NCBI RefSeq assembly: GCF_030813435.1
Contig: NZ_JAUSUG010000008.1
Coordinates: 62,001-126,000 of the forward strand
DNA: 64,000 bases
Source: Evansella vedderi
Lineage (GTDB): Bacteria; Bacillota; Bacilli; Bacillales; Salisediminibacteriaceae
Direction of reading: 5' to 3'
Shown: positions 28,062-37,148 of the stretch, one piece after another
Position numbering within the stretch: the stretch's first letter is position 1
Layout: the number at the start of each line of letters is the position of its first letter
The notes under the pieces: generated by a model
What the model was told of the DNA's origin: nothing
Database searches by the model: none
Seen by the model: the letters and a program-made list of their open reading frames with translations, nothing else
Made by a program: the position numbers and the translations under genes

Positions 28062-28742
28062 GTGATAGTAGGATTTGGCAAGCTTGCAAAGGCAATCATC
28101 CATGTGCTTCCTACGGATGAAAAAATCTATGTTTTTTCAAGAAAAAAGACTAAAGTAGAAGCATACAGGGAAGTTGACAGTAGGGTTCAATGGTTAGATC
28201 CAAATCATTTTACTAAGGAAAAAGAAGTGTGGTTATTGTTACCACCTGATGAGATTCCAAAATTTATGGAAAAGTATATACATGCCTTCCACCGGTCTGC
28301 TACATTCTATTATTGTGCTACTAAAGGATCATCATCCGATATTAAACATATCGTTACCCCCACACAACACGTTGTTCCAGTTAAATTCATTACGCAAGGG
28401 GACCAATTAATGAAGGATAATAGGGGAATGGCGGCCATTCCAAATGCTAACAAAGCTTATATAAAGAGGTTAGATGAGTGGTTTGGTGATTCTATGGAAA
28501 TAGTGATAGGAGAAGAGAAAGATGTATTACATCTGAATAAAACAGCGACAGCGAAGGCGATCCAGTTAATTATGGACTTTCAGGAGGAAATGAAAAGAGT
28601 TGGAATTCCTTCTAAAATGGTAGACCATGCTGTAAAACAAATTGTACCTGGGGTTATTGAATCGTATCTTAATAATTCTTTAGGTGGGTTTGCAAAGCAG
28701 GTTGTTGCTGAAAGGAGAAATAAAAACAGTGAGAGTAGATAA
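28062..28742 (+). CDS. NAD(P)-binding Rossmann protein, ProC-like
   Basis: 226 residues. The GTG at 28062 has an AAAAGGAG RBS. The N-terminus MIVGFGKLAKAII is a shortened dinucleotide-binding motif, and VWLLLPPDEIPKFM, TKGSSSDIKHI and PVKFITQGDQ follow the layout of pyrroline-5-carboxylate-reductase/F420-type oxidoreductases. The C-terminal helical part is short compared with true ProC, so the reaction is unknown. The end overlaps the start of the pseudouridine synthase gene by 14 bp, which indicates one mRNA and coupling. Confidence 0.7.
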   Translation: MIVGFGKLAKAIIHVLPTDEKIYVFSRKKTKVEAYREVDSRVQWLDPNHFTKEKEVWLLLPPDEIPKFMEKYIHAFHRSATFYYCATKGSSSDIKHIVTPTQHVVPVKFITQGDQLMKDNRGMAAIPNANKAYIKRLDEWFGDSMEIVIGEEKDVLHLNKTATAKAIQLIMDFQEEMKRVGIPSKMVDHAVKQIVPGVIESYLNNSLGGFAKQVVAERRNKNSESR

Positions 28743-29442
28743 ATTATTAGCTAACATGGGGTACGGATCTAGAAAAGAAGTAAAGAAGCTTCTAAAAAAG
28801 GGTGGTTTAACAGTAAACGGAGAGGTAGTTAAAGATGGAAAGGTCCATGTGGATCCGGATAATGAGCAAATTGAAATTTTCGGTGAGGTAGTAGAATATC
28901 GTCCATACATTTATTTGATGATGAATAAGCCTCGAGGGGTTATATCTGCAACAGAGGATGTATCGGAACCTACTGTGGTAGATCTACTTCAAACAGAAGA
29001 CGCTATTTATGAGCCTTTTCCAGTTGGGAGATTGGATAAGGATACAACAGGCTTAATGTTTCTAACAAATGATGGGAAACTAGCTCATCAACTAACATCA
29101 CCTAAAAAGAAGGTGGATAAGACATATCGAGTACATATTGATGCTCCACTGACAACGGAGGATAAAGAAGCTTTAGAGGCAGGGGTTATTTTAGACGATG
29201 GATATAAAACCAAACCCGCGGTTCTTACCTATACAGACGGGGATCTGGAAACACGAGTAAGATTAACCATTACAGAAGGGAAATTTCATCAAGTTAAACG
29301 AATGTTTCAAGCATGTGGAAGAAAAGTTGTAGAACTTAAAAGGGAGCGTATAGGAACTCTCCATTTAGACCCAGAACTCCAACCGGGAGAATACCGGGAA
29401 TTAACCGATGAGGAACTGGAATCCTTGCGGTCAGGTGAGTAA
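28729..29442 (+). CDS. ytzG: 16S rRNA pseudouridine synthase, RsuA/RluB family (YtzG)
   Basis: 237 residues from the GTG at 28729, with AAAGGAG 11 nt upstream; the frame could be read from 28684 but that has no RBS and adds a non-family extension. The N-terminal S4 RNA-binding domain is VRVDKLLANMGYGSRKEVKKLL. The catalytic motif is GRLDKDTTGLMFLTNDG with the essential aspartate, and KFHQVKRMFQACG closes the fold. It isomerises a uridine in small-subunit rRNA. It is co-transcribed with the preceding Rossmann gene. Confidence 0.92.
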   Translation: MRVDKLLANMGYGSRKEVKKLLKKGGLTVNGEVVKDGKVHVDPDNEQIEIFGEVVEYRPYIYLMMNKPRGVISATEDVSEPTVVDLLQTEDAIYEPFPVGRLDKDTTGLMFLTNDGKLAHQLTSPKKKVDKTYRVHIDAPLTTEDKEALEAGVILDDGYKTKPAVLTYTDGDLETRVRLTITEGKFHQVKRMFQACGRKVVELKRERIGTLHLDPELQPGEYRELTDEELESLRSGE

Positions 29443-29447
29443 AAAAA

Positions 29448-29494
29448 CGAGGGTGTCTTAAAAGGTATGTTTAACCTTAAGACACCCTCGTTTT
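29448..29494 (+). terminator. Terminator after ytzG
   Basis: CGAGGGTGTCTTAAAAGGT and ACCTTAAGACACCCTCG are followed by TTTT. It shares the core with the pckA terminator. Confidence 0.85.
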
Positions 29495-29526
29495 ATAATT
29501 AGCTATCTGTGACTGTGACTTGCATG

Positions 29527-29745
29527 TTAAGAAACATTTATTTTTTGGTTGGTTGTCATCCATTTTCCACGCTTCGGACTTATTACCAAGTTGTTATACT
29601 CTAAAATATTCAAGTCCCGTTGTATCGTCCGTTGAGTTGTTCCGAATTCTTCAACCAGTTCATTTGTGGTGACGCTCCCTCTTTTTTTGATATAAAGGTA
29701 AACGGATTTAATCCTAGTCATCATCCTGTCAGTTGAAGCTTTCAA
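29527..29745 (-). CDS. ytzE: Small DeoR-type HTH regulator YtzE
   Basis: 72 residues, the same size as B. subtilis YtzE. It is essentially a lone DeoR helix-turn-helix: VTTNELVEEFGTTQRTIQRDLNILEYNN, with no effector domain. The start is TTG at 29745, set by an AAGGAG RBS at 29753-29758 with 7-nt spacing. The target is unknown. It is convergent with ytzG. Confidence 0.85.
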   Translation of the reverse strand: MKASTDRMMTRIKSVYLYIKKRGSVTTNELVEEFGTTQRTIQRDLNILEYNNLVISPKRGKWMTTNQKINVS

Positions 29746-30062
29746 AAAACCACTCCTTATCTTCTTAAGTTTTAATGGTTAAAAGTAAGCAGAATCTTAA
29801 TATTTATATGTCTTTCTTCCGGTAATAAGATTATTTATGTATTCTTATTATAGTGATACCTAACCTCCTTTTTTAATTTTAATGGAATAATCTGTGAGAA
29901 GTAAAGGATTTAGTATCTAATAAATGTGAAAAGTCTGTAAATTTTATTTCTACTTTGAAATAATAAACTTTATTTTCTTTTGTTACATGCCTATGTAATA
30001 AACTTTAGAATTAGAAGTAATTATTCTTATCATACTACACAAAAAGGTATGTTAGGAAACTT
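29746..30062. other. AT-rich intergenic stretch
   Basis: Very AT-rich spacer between ytzE and the family C fragment. I see no ORF, RNA structure or convincing operator in it. Confidence 0.5.
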
Positions 30063-30190
30063 AGGGTAGACCTCCATACAAATACAATTTGCACCCAACT
30101 CCTAGCTACCTTTGTAAAGATTGCGTCGGCTTCGCTCATTGCTTCGGTGACACAAAAGATAAAGAATGATCTTTTGTGCCACCTATAACT
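30063..30190 (+). repeat. Family C fragment with hairpin module
   Basis: It begins with the GGTAGACCTCCATACAAAT end of family C and contains TTGCACCCAAC. It then carries GATTGCGTCGGCTTCGCTC and a palindrome GACACAAAAGAT...ATCTTTTGTGCCAC like the AAAAGAT/ATCTTTT module of 22291-22333. It lies just before the pepV RBS. Confidence 0.55.
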
Positions 30191-30219
30191 TAATAAATAG
30201 TATAGAGGTGAAAAAATCT

Positions 30220-31614
30220 ATGATTAATTGGATGGAAGAAGTGGAAAAGAGACAGGAAAAGTTAGTAGAAGATACGCAAAGCTTCCTTCAAATAAACAGT
30301 ATTTTAGATGAGGAAACGGTACAGGAAGGAGCTCCTTTTGGGAAAGGGATATACGAGGCGTATAAATGGTTCCTTCATCTTGCAGAAGAGGATGGTTTTA
30401 ATACTAAGGATGTTGAAGGATACGCAGGACATATAGAATGGGGAGAGGGGAAAGAAATAGTGGGAGTACTATGCCATTTAGACGTGGTACCAGAAGGGGA
30501 AGGTTGGACCTCTCCGGCCTTTGCAGCGGAAATTCGGGATGGAAACATTTATGCTAGGGGGGCACTTGACGATAAAGGACCAACAATGGCTGCTTATTAT
30601 GCTTTAAAGATTGTAAAAGAACTTGGAGTTCCTTTAAACAAAAAAGTTCGACTAATTGTAGGTAATGATGAGGAAAGTCAATGGCGATGTGTTGAACATT
30701 ATTTTAAAAGGGAAGAAATGCCATCTATAGGATTTGCCCCTGATGCTGATTTTCCAATTATTTTTGCAGAAAAGGGGATATGTGATTTAACTTTTACAAT
30801 GGATATGGGAACAAAAGATGGAATTGTCGATGAGTTTATTTCTGGACAGAGACTAAATATGGTTCCAGATAAAGCTCATGTAACGTTAACAGGGATGAGT
30901 GAAGGGGATTTGACAAAGTCATTTAAAGCCTTTTTACAGACGAATCAATTAGATGGAAAGATACAAATGGAAAATGGGAATGGCCATATTCAATTATTTG
31001 GGAAATCAGCCCATGGAATGGAACCGGATAAAGGGGTAAATAGTGGGTTATGGCTTGCAAAATTTTTACTAGACACTGGATTACTAAAAGAGGAAGAAAA
31101 GAAGTATTTTTCTATATTAGCTAAGTCATTTTTAAATGATTCAAGGGGAAAAGGAATTGGAATTACCTATAAAGATGAGGAAAAAGGTGATGTTACAATC
31201 AATGTTGGAAGAATGAAATACAATAAAAATAGTGGTGGAGAAATAGGTTTAAATCTACGTTACCCTGAGGGGGCAGATATTGAGGTCATTTATAAAAAGA
31301 TAAACAAAGTCTTTTCAAAGGGGGCCTTCAAAGGAAAGGTTATTAACCATGAAACCCCGCACGTAGTGGACAAAGGTCATCCTCTGATCCGAACATTATC
31401 TAGGGTATATGAAGAGCAGACAGGCGAAAGAGCGGTACCTATTGCCATAGGAGGAGGAACATACGCAAGATCCCTCGAAGCAGGTGTTGCCTTTGGACCG
31501 ATGTTTCCAGGACAAAAGGATGTGGCCCATGAGGCAGATGAATTTATTGCAATAGAGCAGCTAAAAAAGATTACAGCCATTTATGCACAAGCTATATATG
31601 AGTTGGCAAAGTAA
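30220..31614 (+). CDS. pepV: Dipeptidase PepV (M20A family, YtjP)
   Basis: 464 residues from the ATG at 30220 (GAGGTG RBS); upstream in-frame sequence belongs to the repeat. The zinc-binding residues lie in LCHLDVVPEGEGW, ARGALDDKGP, GNDEESQW and PDADFPIIFAEKG, with a final histidine in DVAHEADEFI. A lid domain insertion occupies the middle. The family cleaves dipeptides with an unblocked N-terminus in the cytosol. The gene stands alone. Confidence 0.93.
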   Translation: MINWMEEVEKRQEKLVEDTQSFLQINSILDEETVQEGAPFGKGIYEAYKWFLHLAEEDGFNTKDVEGYAGHIEWGEGKEIVGVLCHLDVVPEGEGWTSPAFAAEIRDGNIYARGALDDKGPTMAAYYALKIVKELGVPLNKKVRLIVGNDEESQWRCVEHYFKREEMPSIGFAPDADFPIIFAEKGICDLTFTMDMGTKDGIVDEFISGQRLNMVPDKAHVTLTGMSEGDLTKSFKAFLQTNQLDGKIQMENGNGHIQLFGKSAHGMEPDKGVNSGLWLAKFLLDTGLLKEEEKKYFSILAKSFLNDSRGKGIGITYKDEEKGDVTINVGRMKYNKNSGGEIGLNLRYPEGADIEVIYKKINKVFSKGAFKGKVINHETPHVVDKGHPLIRTLSRVYEEQTGERAVPIAIGGGTYARSLEAGVAFGPMFPGQKDVAHEADEFIAIEQLKKITAIYAQAIYELAK

Positions 31615-31652
31615 GAGGTAGGTTATTTAGTTAGGGGGAATGGGAGGTGTAT

Positions 31653-31734
31653 GTATGTGCTTCGCTCGTCGCTCGCCCACTACGAGAAACCACTCGTAGT
31701 AGGCTTTAAGAAATTGCGACGTATATGCAAATAC
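31653..31734 (+). repeat. Palindromic repeat, family D copy 1
   Basis: The 82-bp element runs from GTATGTGCTTCGCTCG to GCAAATAC, with the central inverted repeat CCCACTACGAG / CTCGTAGTAGG. It has a near-identical copy in the other orientation at 62467-62550. In both places a gene-end hairpin adjoins it directly. Confidence 0.7.
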
Positions 31735-31737
31735 TTC

Positions 31738-31785
31738 GAGAGAAATTTAAAAGGTTAAAAACATACCTTTTGAGTTTCTCTCTAC
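31738..31785. terminator. Bidirectional terminator between pepV and ytkP
   Basis: GAGAGAAATTTAAAAGG and CCTTTTGAGTTTCTCTC flank an 11-nt loop; it has the common AAAAGG/CCTTTT core. Confidence 0.65.
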
Positions 31786-32714
31786 AAAAAGTCAAACAGG
31801 TCTGTTGATAGGTATCTTTCTCCTGTATCACATGCAATGGCTACTACTACATCGTCTGGTGTTAAACGCTTTGCAACTTGAAGTGCGGCATAGCAGGCTG
31901 CACCAGAAGAAGGTCCTACTAAAATTCCTTCTTTTCTAGAGAGATCTCTCGTTACTTCGTAAGCATCTTCATCGGAAATGCAGAAAATTTCCCCGTAAAC
32001 ATTCTGATTCAATATTGGAGGGATAAACCCAGGGCTAGTCCCAACTAATTTATGTGGACCAGGTTTCCCACCTGATAGTACAGGGGAGCCTTTAGGTTCC
32101 ACCACATGTGTCGTAAGGTTTGGATAAACTTTTTTTAGTTCCTCCGCAGTTCCAGTTATGGTTCCGCCAGTTCCTGAAGCAGCGACAAAGGCAGATAATG
32201 GCTTACCTATTATTTTCATACCCTCAACTATTTCCTTTGCAGTTGTTTGACGGTGTGCATCAGGGTTAGCGGGGTTCTCGAATTGCATCGGCATGAAGCT
32301 ATTAGGTATTTTCTTTACCAGTTCATGGGCTTTTTCAATTGCACCCGGCATTTTTTTATCCCCTGGTGTAAGAACAACTTCAGCCCCATATGCCTTTAAT
32401 AAATTAATTCGTTCCTGTGACATTGTATCTGGCATGACAAGAATAGAACGATACCCCCTAGCAGCGGCATTCATTGCTAAACCAATACCTGTGTTACCAG
32501 AGGTTGGTTCAATAATTACTGATTGGTCATTTAAAAGTCCTTTCTTTTCTGCCTCCAGAATCATATTAAAGGCGGCTCTGTCCTTTACACTTCCGCTTGG
32601 GTTCATAAATTCAAGCTTTAGATAGACGGACGCACCATTTTCATCTGAGAGCTTTTGAAGCTTTACAAGAGGAGTATCTCCGATAAGCTCTGCTACATTA
32701 TTAACAACGCGCAT
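31782..32714 (-). CDS. ytkP: Cysteine synthase family protein YtkP
   Basis: 310 residues, fold-type II PLP enzyme. The Schiff-base lysine is K44 in NPSGSVKDRAAFNM, the substrate loop is EPTSGNTGIGLA, and the phosphate-binding loop is AASGTGGTITGTAEE. These are the O-acetylserine sulfhydrylase signatures. B. subtilis YtkP is a CysK homologue whose specific role is not certain. The gene is monocistronic and divergent from thpR. Confidence 0.9.
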   Translation of the reverse strand: MRVVNNVAELIGDTPLVKLQKLSDENGASVYLKLEFMNPSGSVKDRAAFNMILEAEKKGLLNDQSVIIEPTSGNTGIGLAMNAAARGYRSILVMPDTMSQERINLLKAYGAEVVLTPGDKKMPGAIEKAHELVKKIPNSFMPMQFENPANPDAHRQTTAKEIVEGMKIIGKPLSAFVAASGTGGTITGTAEELKKVYPNLTTHVVEPKGSPVLSGGKPGPHKLVGTSPGFIPPILNQNVYGEIFCISDEDAYEVTRDLSRKEGILVGPSSGAACYAALQVAKRLTPDDVVVAIACDTGERYLSTDLFDFL

Positions 32715-32919
32715 CGTTTCACGACCTTTCTATAAATTAATCTTGTTTGGTGTATGCTAATACGTATTAATAGAATAGGAATAATCTGCTTTTCATTTTA
32801 CCATATTTTTATTATTTAATGAAAAGGCACTGTTAAAGGACTTTGTTGTTTTTCAAAGTTGATTGAAGCGGAAATCACATCAAGTATAACGAAGCTAATG
32901 AAAAAGAAGGTGATTTATT

Positions 32920-33468
32920 GTGCAGCGAGGACATCATTTTATTGGTATTTCGTTACCATCTTTCATCAAAAAAGAATTAAGTTATTTACAAGAAGAATTA
33001 CAGGTTAACAATTACTATAAAAAAATAACAGGGGAAGAGGATTTTCATATTACCTTACTTTTTTTAGGAGGGTGGGAGCATGGGAATAAAGTCCAGGTTT
33101 GGGAAGGGTTAAAGGAGTCATTACAGAAAATTGCTCCTTTTACCTTAACATTAAACAACATTGATTTCTTTGGAGATAAAAGAAAACCTAGGGTTCTTTG
33201 GACAGGTATTCATTGGGAGGAGAGACTCCTATCTTTACATCAAGAGATAATTAAAGTAGCCGTAAATCATGGATTTCTTTTAGAGAACAAACCTTTTCGC
33301 CCACACATAACGTTAGGGAAAACTTTAAGAAGTAATTCTCCTTTTTCTATAAAGGAAGTGGAGGTACCACCATTAAAATGGGAAGTGGATCATGTTAATA
33401 TGTTTCTCATAAAACCAGGTAAAAGTCCTATGTATGAATCCATTTCCAAAATCTCGCTTTCACGGTAA
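32920..33468 (+). CDS. thpR: RNA 2',3'-cyclic phosphodiesterase ThpR (YtlP)
   Basis: 182 residues, 2H phosphoesterase. The two catalytic HxT motifs are DFHITLLFLGG (H43/T45) and RPHITLGK near residue 130. The family opens 2',3'-cyclic RNA ends and was first named 2'-5' RNA ligase. The start is GTG at 32920 with an AGAAGGTG RBS. ytlQ follows 44 nt later, as in B. subtilis. Confidence 0.9.
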   Translation: MQRGHHFIGISLPSFIKKELSYLQEELQVNNYYKKITGEEDFHITLLFLGGWEHGNKVQVWEGLKESLQKIAPFTLTLNNIDFFGDKRKPRVLWTGIHWEERLLSLHQEIIKVAVNHGFLLENKPFRPHITLGKTLRSNSPFSIKEVEVPPLKWEVDHVNMFLIKPGKSPMYESISKISLSR

Positions 33469-33512
33469 AATAGATATAGTAAAGAAGACCTCTTTCTAAT
33501 GGAGGAAAAATA

Positions 33513-34448
33513 ATGGCTCAACTAGTAAAATTATCAAATTATATATCAAGATATGAAACGGATATCTATCGATATCCCAGTCATTTTGTTCGATTAAAGA
33601 AAGAACGATGGGGTAACCTTGTACAGGAGTGGAACAGCCGACAAAAAATAGATTCTCTCCAAAGTAAGTTTTGCGCTGATGAGACCGAGGTAAAATCAAA
33701 GTTTAAAGGGAAATTTAAGAAATGGTTTTCCGGATCAAAGGATTTGGATACATGGGAGGAAGATCCTCCACGGGAAAAATTCCTTCCGAAGTCTCAATTA
33801 CATGAGGCTTTCATGGAAGAAATCTTTCATTTTCAACTTAACTGGGCTAGCTCCACTTTTTCTGAAATCTCTCATTTAAATAATAAGTATTATAATGACT
33901 CACTCCTTTCTCACCTTCTCAAGGAATTGCCAGACAGTTTTTTTATTTTTTATGAACCTGTTTTTGTATTGAGAAAGGCCTCTGTGGATTTAGATATAAT
34001 AATATTAACCCCATCTGAAGTATGGTTATTAACTCCATTAACAGGAAATAACCATAACATTTTTCATTCCCATTCTGAGCGATTTTGGATTAAAAGGGAT
34101 GGAGAGAATCAGGAAAAAGTAATCCATCCATTTGTTTCCTTAAAAAGAATGGTTACGGTTATCAAAGAAATATTAGTTGAATGTGAATTGGACATCCCCA
34201 TACGTATGGGAGTAATTGCTAAGGACAGTTTTATCGATATAAACGCTTCTCAACAAAGGGTTAAGTTAATTGATAAAAGAACTTTCCAAGATTGGCAAAG
34301 GACATTAAAGAAAATAGTGACTCCTATAAAGCACCAACAACTAAAGGCTGCAAATATTTTATTAAGAAATTGCAAAACTAACTCCGAATGGAGAGATTCT
34401 ATGGGGACAGAGAATGGGACCATTGAAGGTAGTGAAAGAAAGCATTAA
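33513..34448 (+). CDS. ytlQ: YtlQ-family hypothetical protein
   Basis: 311 residues, recognised mainly by position and general similarity to YtlQ of B. subtilis; the function is unknown. Residues about 150-185 (FFIFYEPVFVLRKASVDLDI, ILTPSEVWLL) have the strand-acidic-strand look of nuclease-related (NERD-like, PD-(D/E)xK) folds, which I mention only as a weak pattern. There is no signal peptide. The RBS is GGAGG. It is probably co-transcribed with thpR. Confidence 0.78.
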   Translation: MAQLVKLSNYISRYETDIYRYPSHFVRLKKERWGNLVQEWNSRQKIDSLQSKFCADETEVKSKFKGKFKKWFSGSKDLDTWEEDPPREKFLPKSQLHEAFMEEIFHFQLNWASSTFSEISHLNNKYYNDSLLSHLLKELPDSFFIFYEPVFVLRKASVDLDIIILTPSEVWLLTPLTGNNHNIFHSHSERFWIKRDGENQEKVIHPFVSLKRMVTVIKEILVECELDIPIRMGVIAKDSFIDINASQQRVKLIDKRTFQDWQRTLKKIVTPIKHQQLKAANILLRNCKTNSEWRDSMGTENGTIEGSERKH

Positions 34449-34621
34449 AAATTATTCTACATTAAAGGGTATATTTACCTTGTTTATATAAAATGTTTAT
34501 GTTGAAGAATAGGGAAATCTTTTTTACAATGATAAAGGATTGTTTATTATAATGGGAGAGGTGTTTCCATATTTATATGGGTTCTCTAAACGTCTTGAGA
34601 AATAGAGGGTGAAAAAAATTG

Positions 34622-35419
34622 ATGCACTTTATGGGTGAAGAGTGGGAAATATTCCCTGCAGGTGGAGCAACTGGCGATGCTTATGTTGCTCAGCAAGGGG
34701 AACAAAAAATTTTTATAAAAAGAAACTCTTCTCCATTTTTAGCAGTTTTATCTGCAGAAGAAATTGTTCCAAAGCTTCTGTGGACAAAGCGGTTAGAAAA
34801 TGGGGATGTTATAACCGCCCAAAAGTGGGTTAATGGTAGGGAGTTAAAGTCTCCAGAAATGCAACAAACAAGAGTAGCAAAGCTTTTATCAAAGATTCAT
34901 TCCTCCAATGAGCTGCTACATATGTTTATGCGCATGGGTAATAATCCGTTAGCACCTCAGGATTTATTTGAGGGATTGCTTGCGAGACTTTCGATGCAAA
35001 ATATTAAAGAACCAAATATAAAGCTTGCTGTTGAATGGTTAAGAAATAATGTACATCAGATAAGTAGCGAGAATTTAGTTGTTTGTCATGGGGATGTAAA
35101 CCATAATAATTGGATAGTAAGTGATGGTAACTTATATTTAATTGATTGGGACGGTGCTATTGTAGCAGATCCTGCATTGGATTTAGCACCCCTTTTATAT
35201 TTATATATACCTAAATCAAAATGGCAGGACTGGCTATTGGAATATGGACTTGTTTTAACGGCGAGTCTGCAGTCGCGTTTGCACTGGTATATGGTTGCAC
35301 AATGTATAGAAAGTATTCTTTGGCATTGGCAGCGTTATGAAAGTAACGAAATGCTTAAATGGTCTGAAATACTAAATAATCTACTTCAGGAAAAACAATT
35401 TCATTCAACACAAGGCTGA
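34622..35419 (+). CDS. ytmP: Aminoglycoside/choline-kinase-like phosphotransferase YtmP
   Basis: 265 residues. The kinase-like catalytic loop is VCHGDVNHNNWIV, followed by the metal-binding LIDWDGAIVADPALDLA. This is the APH/choline kinase fold. The substrate is unknown. The ATG at 34622 is preferred to the adjoining TTG at 34619 for RBS spacing (GAGGGTG). It is followed by a strong hairpin terminator and the YtzH-type genes, as in B. subtilis. Confidence 0.87.
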   Translation: MHFMGEEWEIFPAGGATGDAYVAQQGEQKIFIKRNSSPFLAVLSAEEIVPKLLWTKRLENGDVITAQKWVNGRELKSPEMQQTRVAKLLSKIHSSNELLHMFMRMGNNPLAPQDLFEGLLARLSMQNIKEPNIKLAVEWLRNNVHQISSENLVVCHGDVNHNNWIVSDGNLYLIDWDGAIVADPALDLAPLLYLYIPKSKWQDWLLEYGLVLTASLQSRLHWYMVAQCIESILWHWQRYESNEMLKWSEILNNLLQEKQFHSTQG

Positions 35420-35466
35420 CTCATGAAGATGAATTAAAATCTTCAACAAATGAGTCAGCCTTTTTA
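35412..35466 (+). terminator. ytmP terminator
   Basis: AAGGCTGACTCAT and ATGAGTCAGCC plus TTTTT, with an inner GAAGAT/ATCTTC extension. Confidence 0.85.
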
Positions 35467-35508
35467 GGGTAATTTTACTTACAGTAACCATAGTATTACT
35501 GATTTTAT

Positions 35509-35790
35509 CTAATTATTATAGGCGGTATACTTCTGAAATTCATTCACATATTGCTGTATTTCCTCGGGTGAAAGATTACTATGCTGTCCTTCTAAATCAT
35601 GAGCACTTGCGTACTTTGCTACTTCCATGAGCATTGCCTTCGTTTCTGCTGATACTGCTTGGTTATTTAATAAATCTTTGACTAAAAGTTTGGTTTGTTC
35701 AAATTCATCATGAGTCCCGTAATGCACATCCTGCTGGTTTTTTAATATATCCACTAATAACTGAAATTGGTGTTGATAGCTCATAGACAT
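35509..35790 (-). CDS. ytzH: YtzH-family protein
   Basis: 93 residues, all helical by composition, matching YtzH of B. subtilis in size and position (between ytmP and trmB). The N-terminus YQHQFQLLVDILKNQQ and the middle EFEQTKLLVKDLLNN are the recognisable segments. The function is unknown. The next minus-strand gene upstream is a diverged paralogue, so there are two copies here. Confidence 0.78.
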   Translation of the reverse strand: MSMSYQHQFQLLVDILKNQQDVHYGTHDEFEQTKLLVKDLLNNQAVSAETKAMLMEVAKYASAHDLEGQHSNLSPEEIQQYVNEFQKYTAYNN

Positions 35791-35967
35791 GGAGATTACA
35801 CTTCCTTTCCTTGATAATGCTGCATCTTTAGTATATTAATTTAAGGTTATACTATTTTAAGGATGTGTTTATCAAAGAAAAATATACAAATGCTCTATTT
35901 GATGGTGCTTGTGGAACATCCCAATAATGGAGGAATCGTTGTGAAATTAAGATATGTTTTTTGATTA

Positions 35968-36291
35968 TTAAATTTCTCGTCCCATTCTTTGTTCATAATC
36001 AATGGTGACTGCTCCTCCTCCAGCCCTTAACATAGATAATTCTTCTTGCCACCTGGATATATTAAGTGTGTGATGTTTTACGTGTTCATTTATCTCATTT
36101 TTTGTTCTAATATCATGATTAATGTAAGCCGAAATTTCATCAATGGTGCCTTTAAAGTTAGGGTTAATTTGATCACTAGGTATTTGTTTCATTATTTTTT
36201 TCATTTCTTGGAATTGCTCAATATTACCGGCTTTTTGTTCCCTTTGCTCCAGTAATATTTGTTGCAGATTAAGTAGCAGTTCTCTTGACAT
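35968..36291 (-). CDS. Second YtzH-like small protein
   Basis: 107 residues. It aligns by eye with the neighbouring YtzH along its first 60 residues: LLNLQQILLEQREQKAGNIE against LLVDILKNQQDVHYGTHDE, then QFQEMKKIMKQI against EFEQTKLLVKDL, and EISAYINHD against EVAKYASAHD. The RBS (AAAGGAGG) is strong. It looks like a tandem duplication with divergence. The function is unknown. Confidence 0.72.
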   Translation of the reverse strand: MSRELLLNLQQILLEQREQKAGNIEQFQEMKKIMKQIPSDQINPNFKGTIDEISAYINHDIRTKNEINEHVKHHTLNISRWQEELSMLRAGGGAVTIDYEQRMGREI

Positions 36292-36490
36292 TTTTCTAGC
36301 CTCCTTTCCTTACTTTTGGGTGCCGTTAACATCATTTGCAAAATGGTTTGAACAGAGAATTTTTAACTTGTTTTTTCTTTTCCCTATTTGGACAAACAAA
36401 TAAACATCATTAATAAAATCTTGTACTTCATTATAAAGATTATTATGATTAGAGAGGTAGTAAAACGTTGATGGAGAGTGAATGTATTTT

Positions 36491-37126
36491 ATGAGATTAA
36501 GAAATAAACCTTGGGCATCAAAAGTCATTGTAGGTAATCCGCAAATAGTGGAACCCAACCCGAAAGAGTGTCGTGGAAAGTGGAACGAAATATTTGGAAA
36601 TGATAACCCTATCCATGTAGAGGTAGGGACAGGAAAAGGTAAGTTTGTTACAAGGACTGGAGAAGCACACCCAGAATGGAATGTTATTGGTGTTGAAAAA
36701 TACGATAGTGTTATTATTACAGGGGTAGAACGTCTTCAAGAAAATCCACAGCCCAATGTAAAATTAATAAAGGAAGACGTTCAAGAGCTTACAATGTTTT
36801 TTGCACCTAAAGAAATAGATCGAATTTATATTAATTTTACAGACCCTTGGCCTAAGAATCGCCATGAAAAACGTCGGTTAACCTATGAAGGCTTTTTAAA
36901 GCTGTATGACGAAGTATTAAAGGATAATGGGGAGATTCATATGAAGACAGACAATCAAGGTCTCTTTGAATATTCCCTAGAGAGCTTCAGCCGGTTTGGA
37001 TTTAAGCTAAAAAACATAAGTCTCGACCTACATCGGAGTGATATACAAGGGAACATTATGACAGAGTATGAAGAACGGTTTAATCAGCGGGGAATAAAGA
37101 TTTTCCGTGTTGAAGCATATAAGTAA
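36491..37126 (+). CDS. trmB: tRNA (guanine-N7-)-methyltransferase TrmB
   Basis: 211 residues from the ATG at 36491, chosen because GGAGAGTG ends 10 nt upstream and family proteins begin MRxRxKPWA. SAM motif I is VEVGTGKGKFV, and the signature INFTDPWPKNRHEKRRL is intact. It makes m7G46 in tRNAs. ytnP follows after 22 bp and may be co-transcribed. Confidence 0.95.
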   Translation: MRLRNKPWASKVIVGNPQIVEPNPKECRGKWNEIFGNDNPIHVEVGTGKGKFVTRTGEAHPEWNVIGVEKYDSVIITGVERLQENPQPNVKLIKEDVQELTMFFAPKEIDRIYINFTDPWPKNRHEKRRLTYEGFLKLYDEVLKDNGEIHMKTDNQGLFEYSLESFSRFGFKLKNISLDLHRSDIQGNIMTEYEERFNQRGIKIFRVEAYK

Positions 37127-37148
37127 TTAGGTATATGGGGGGAGCACT

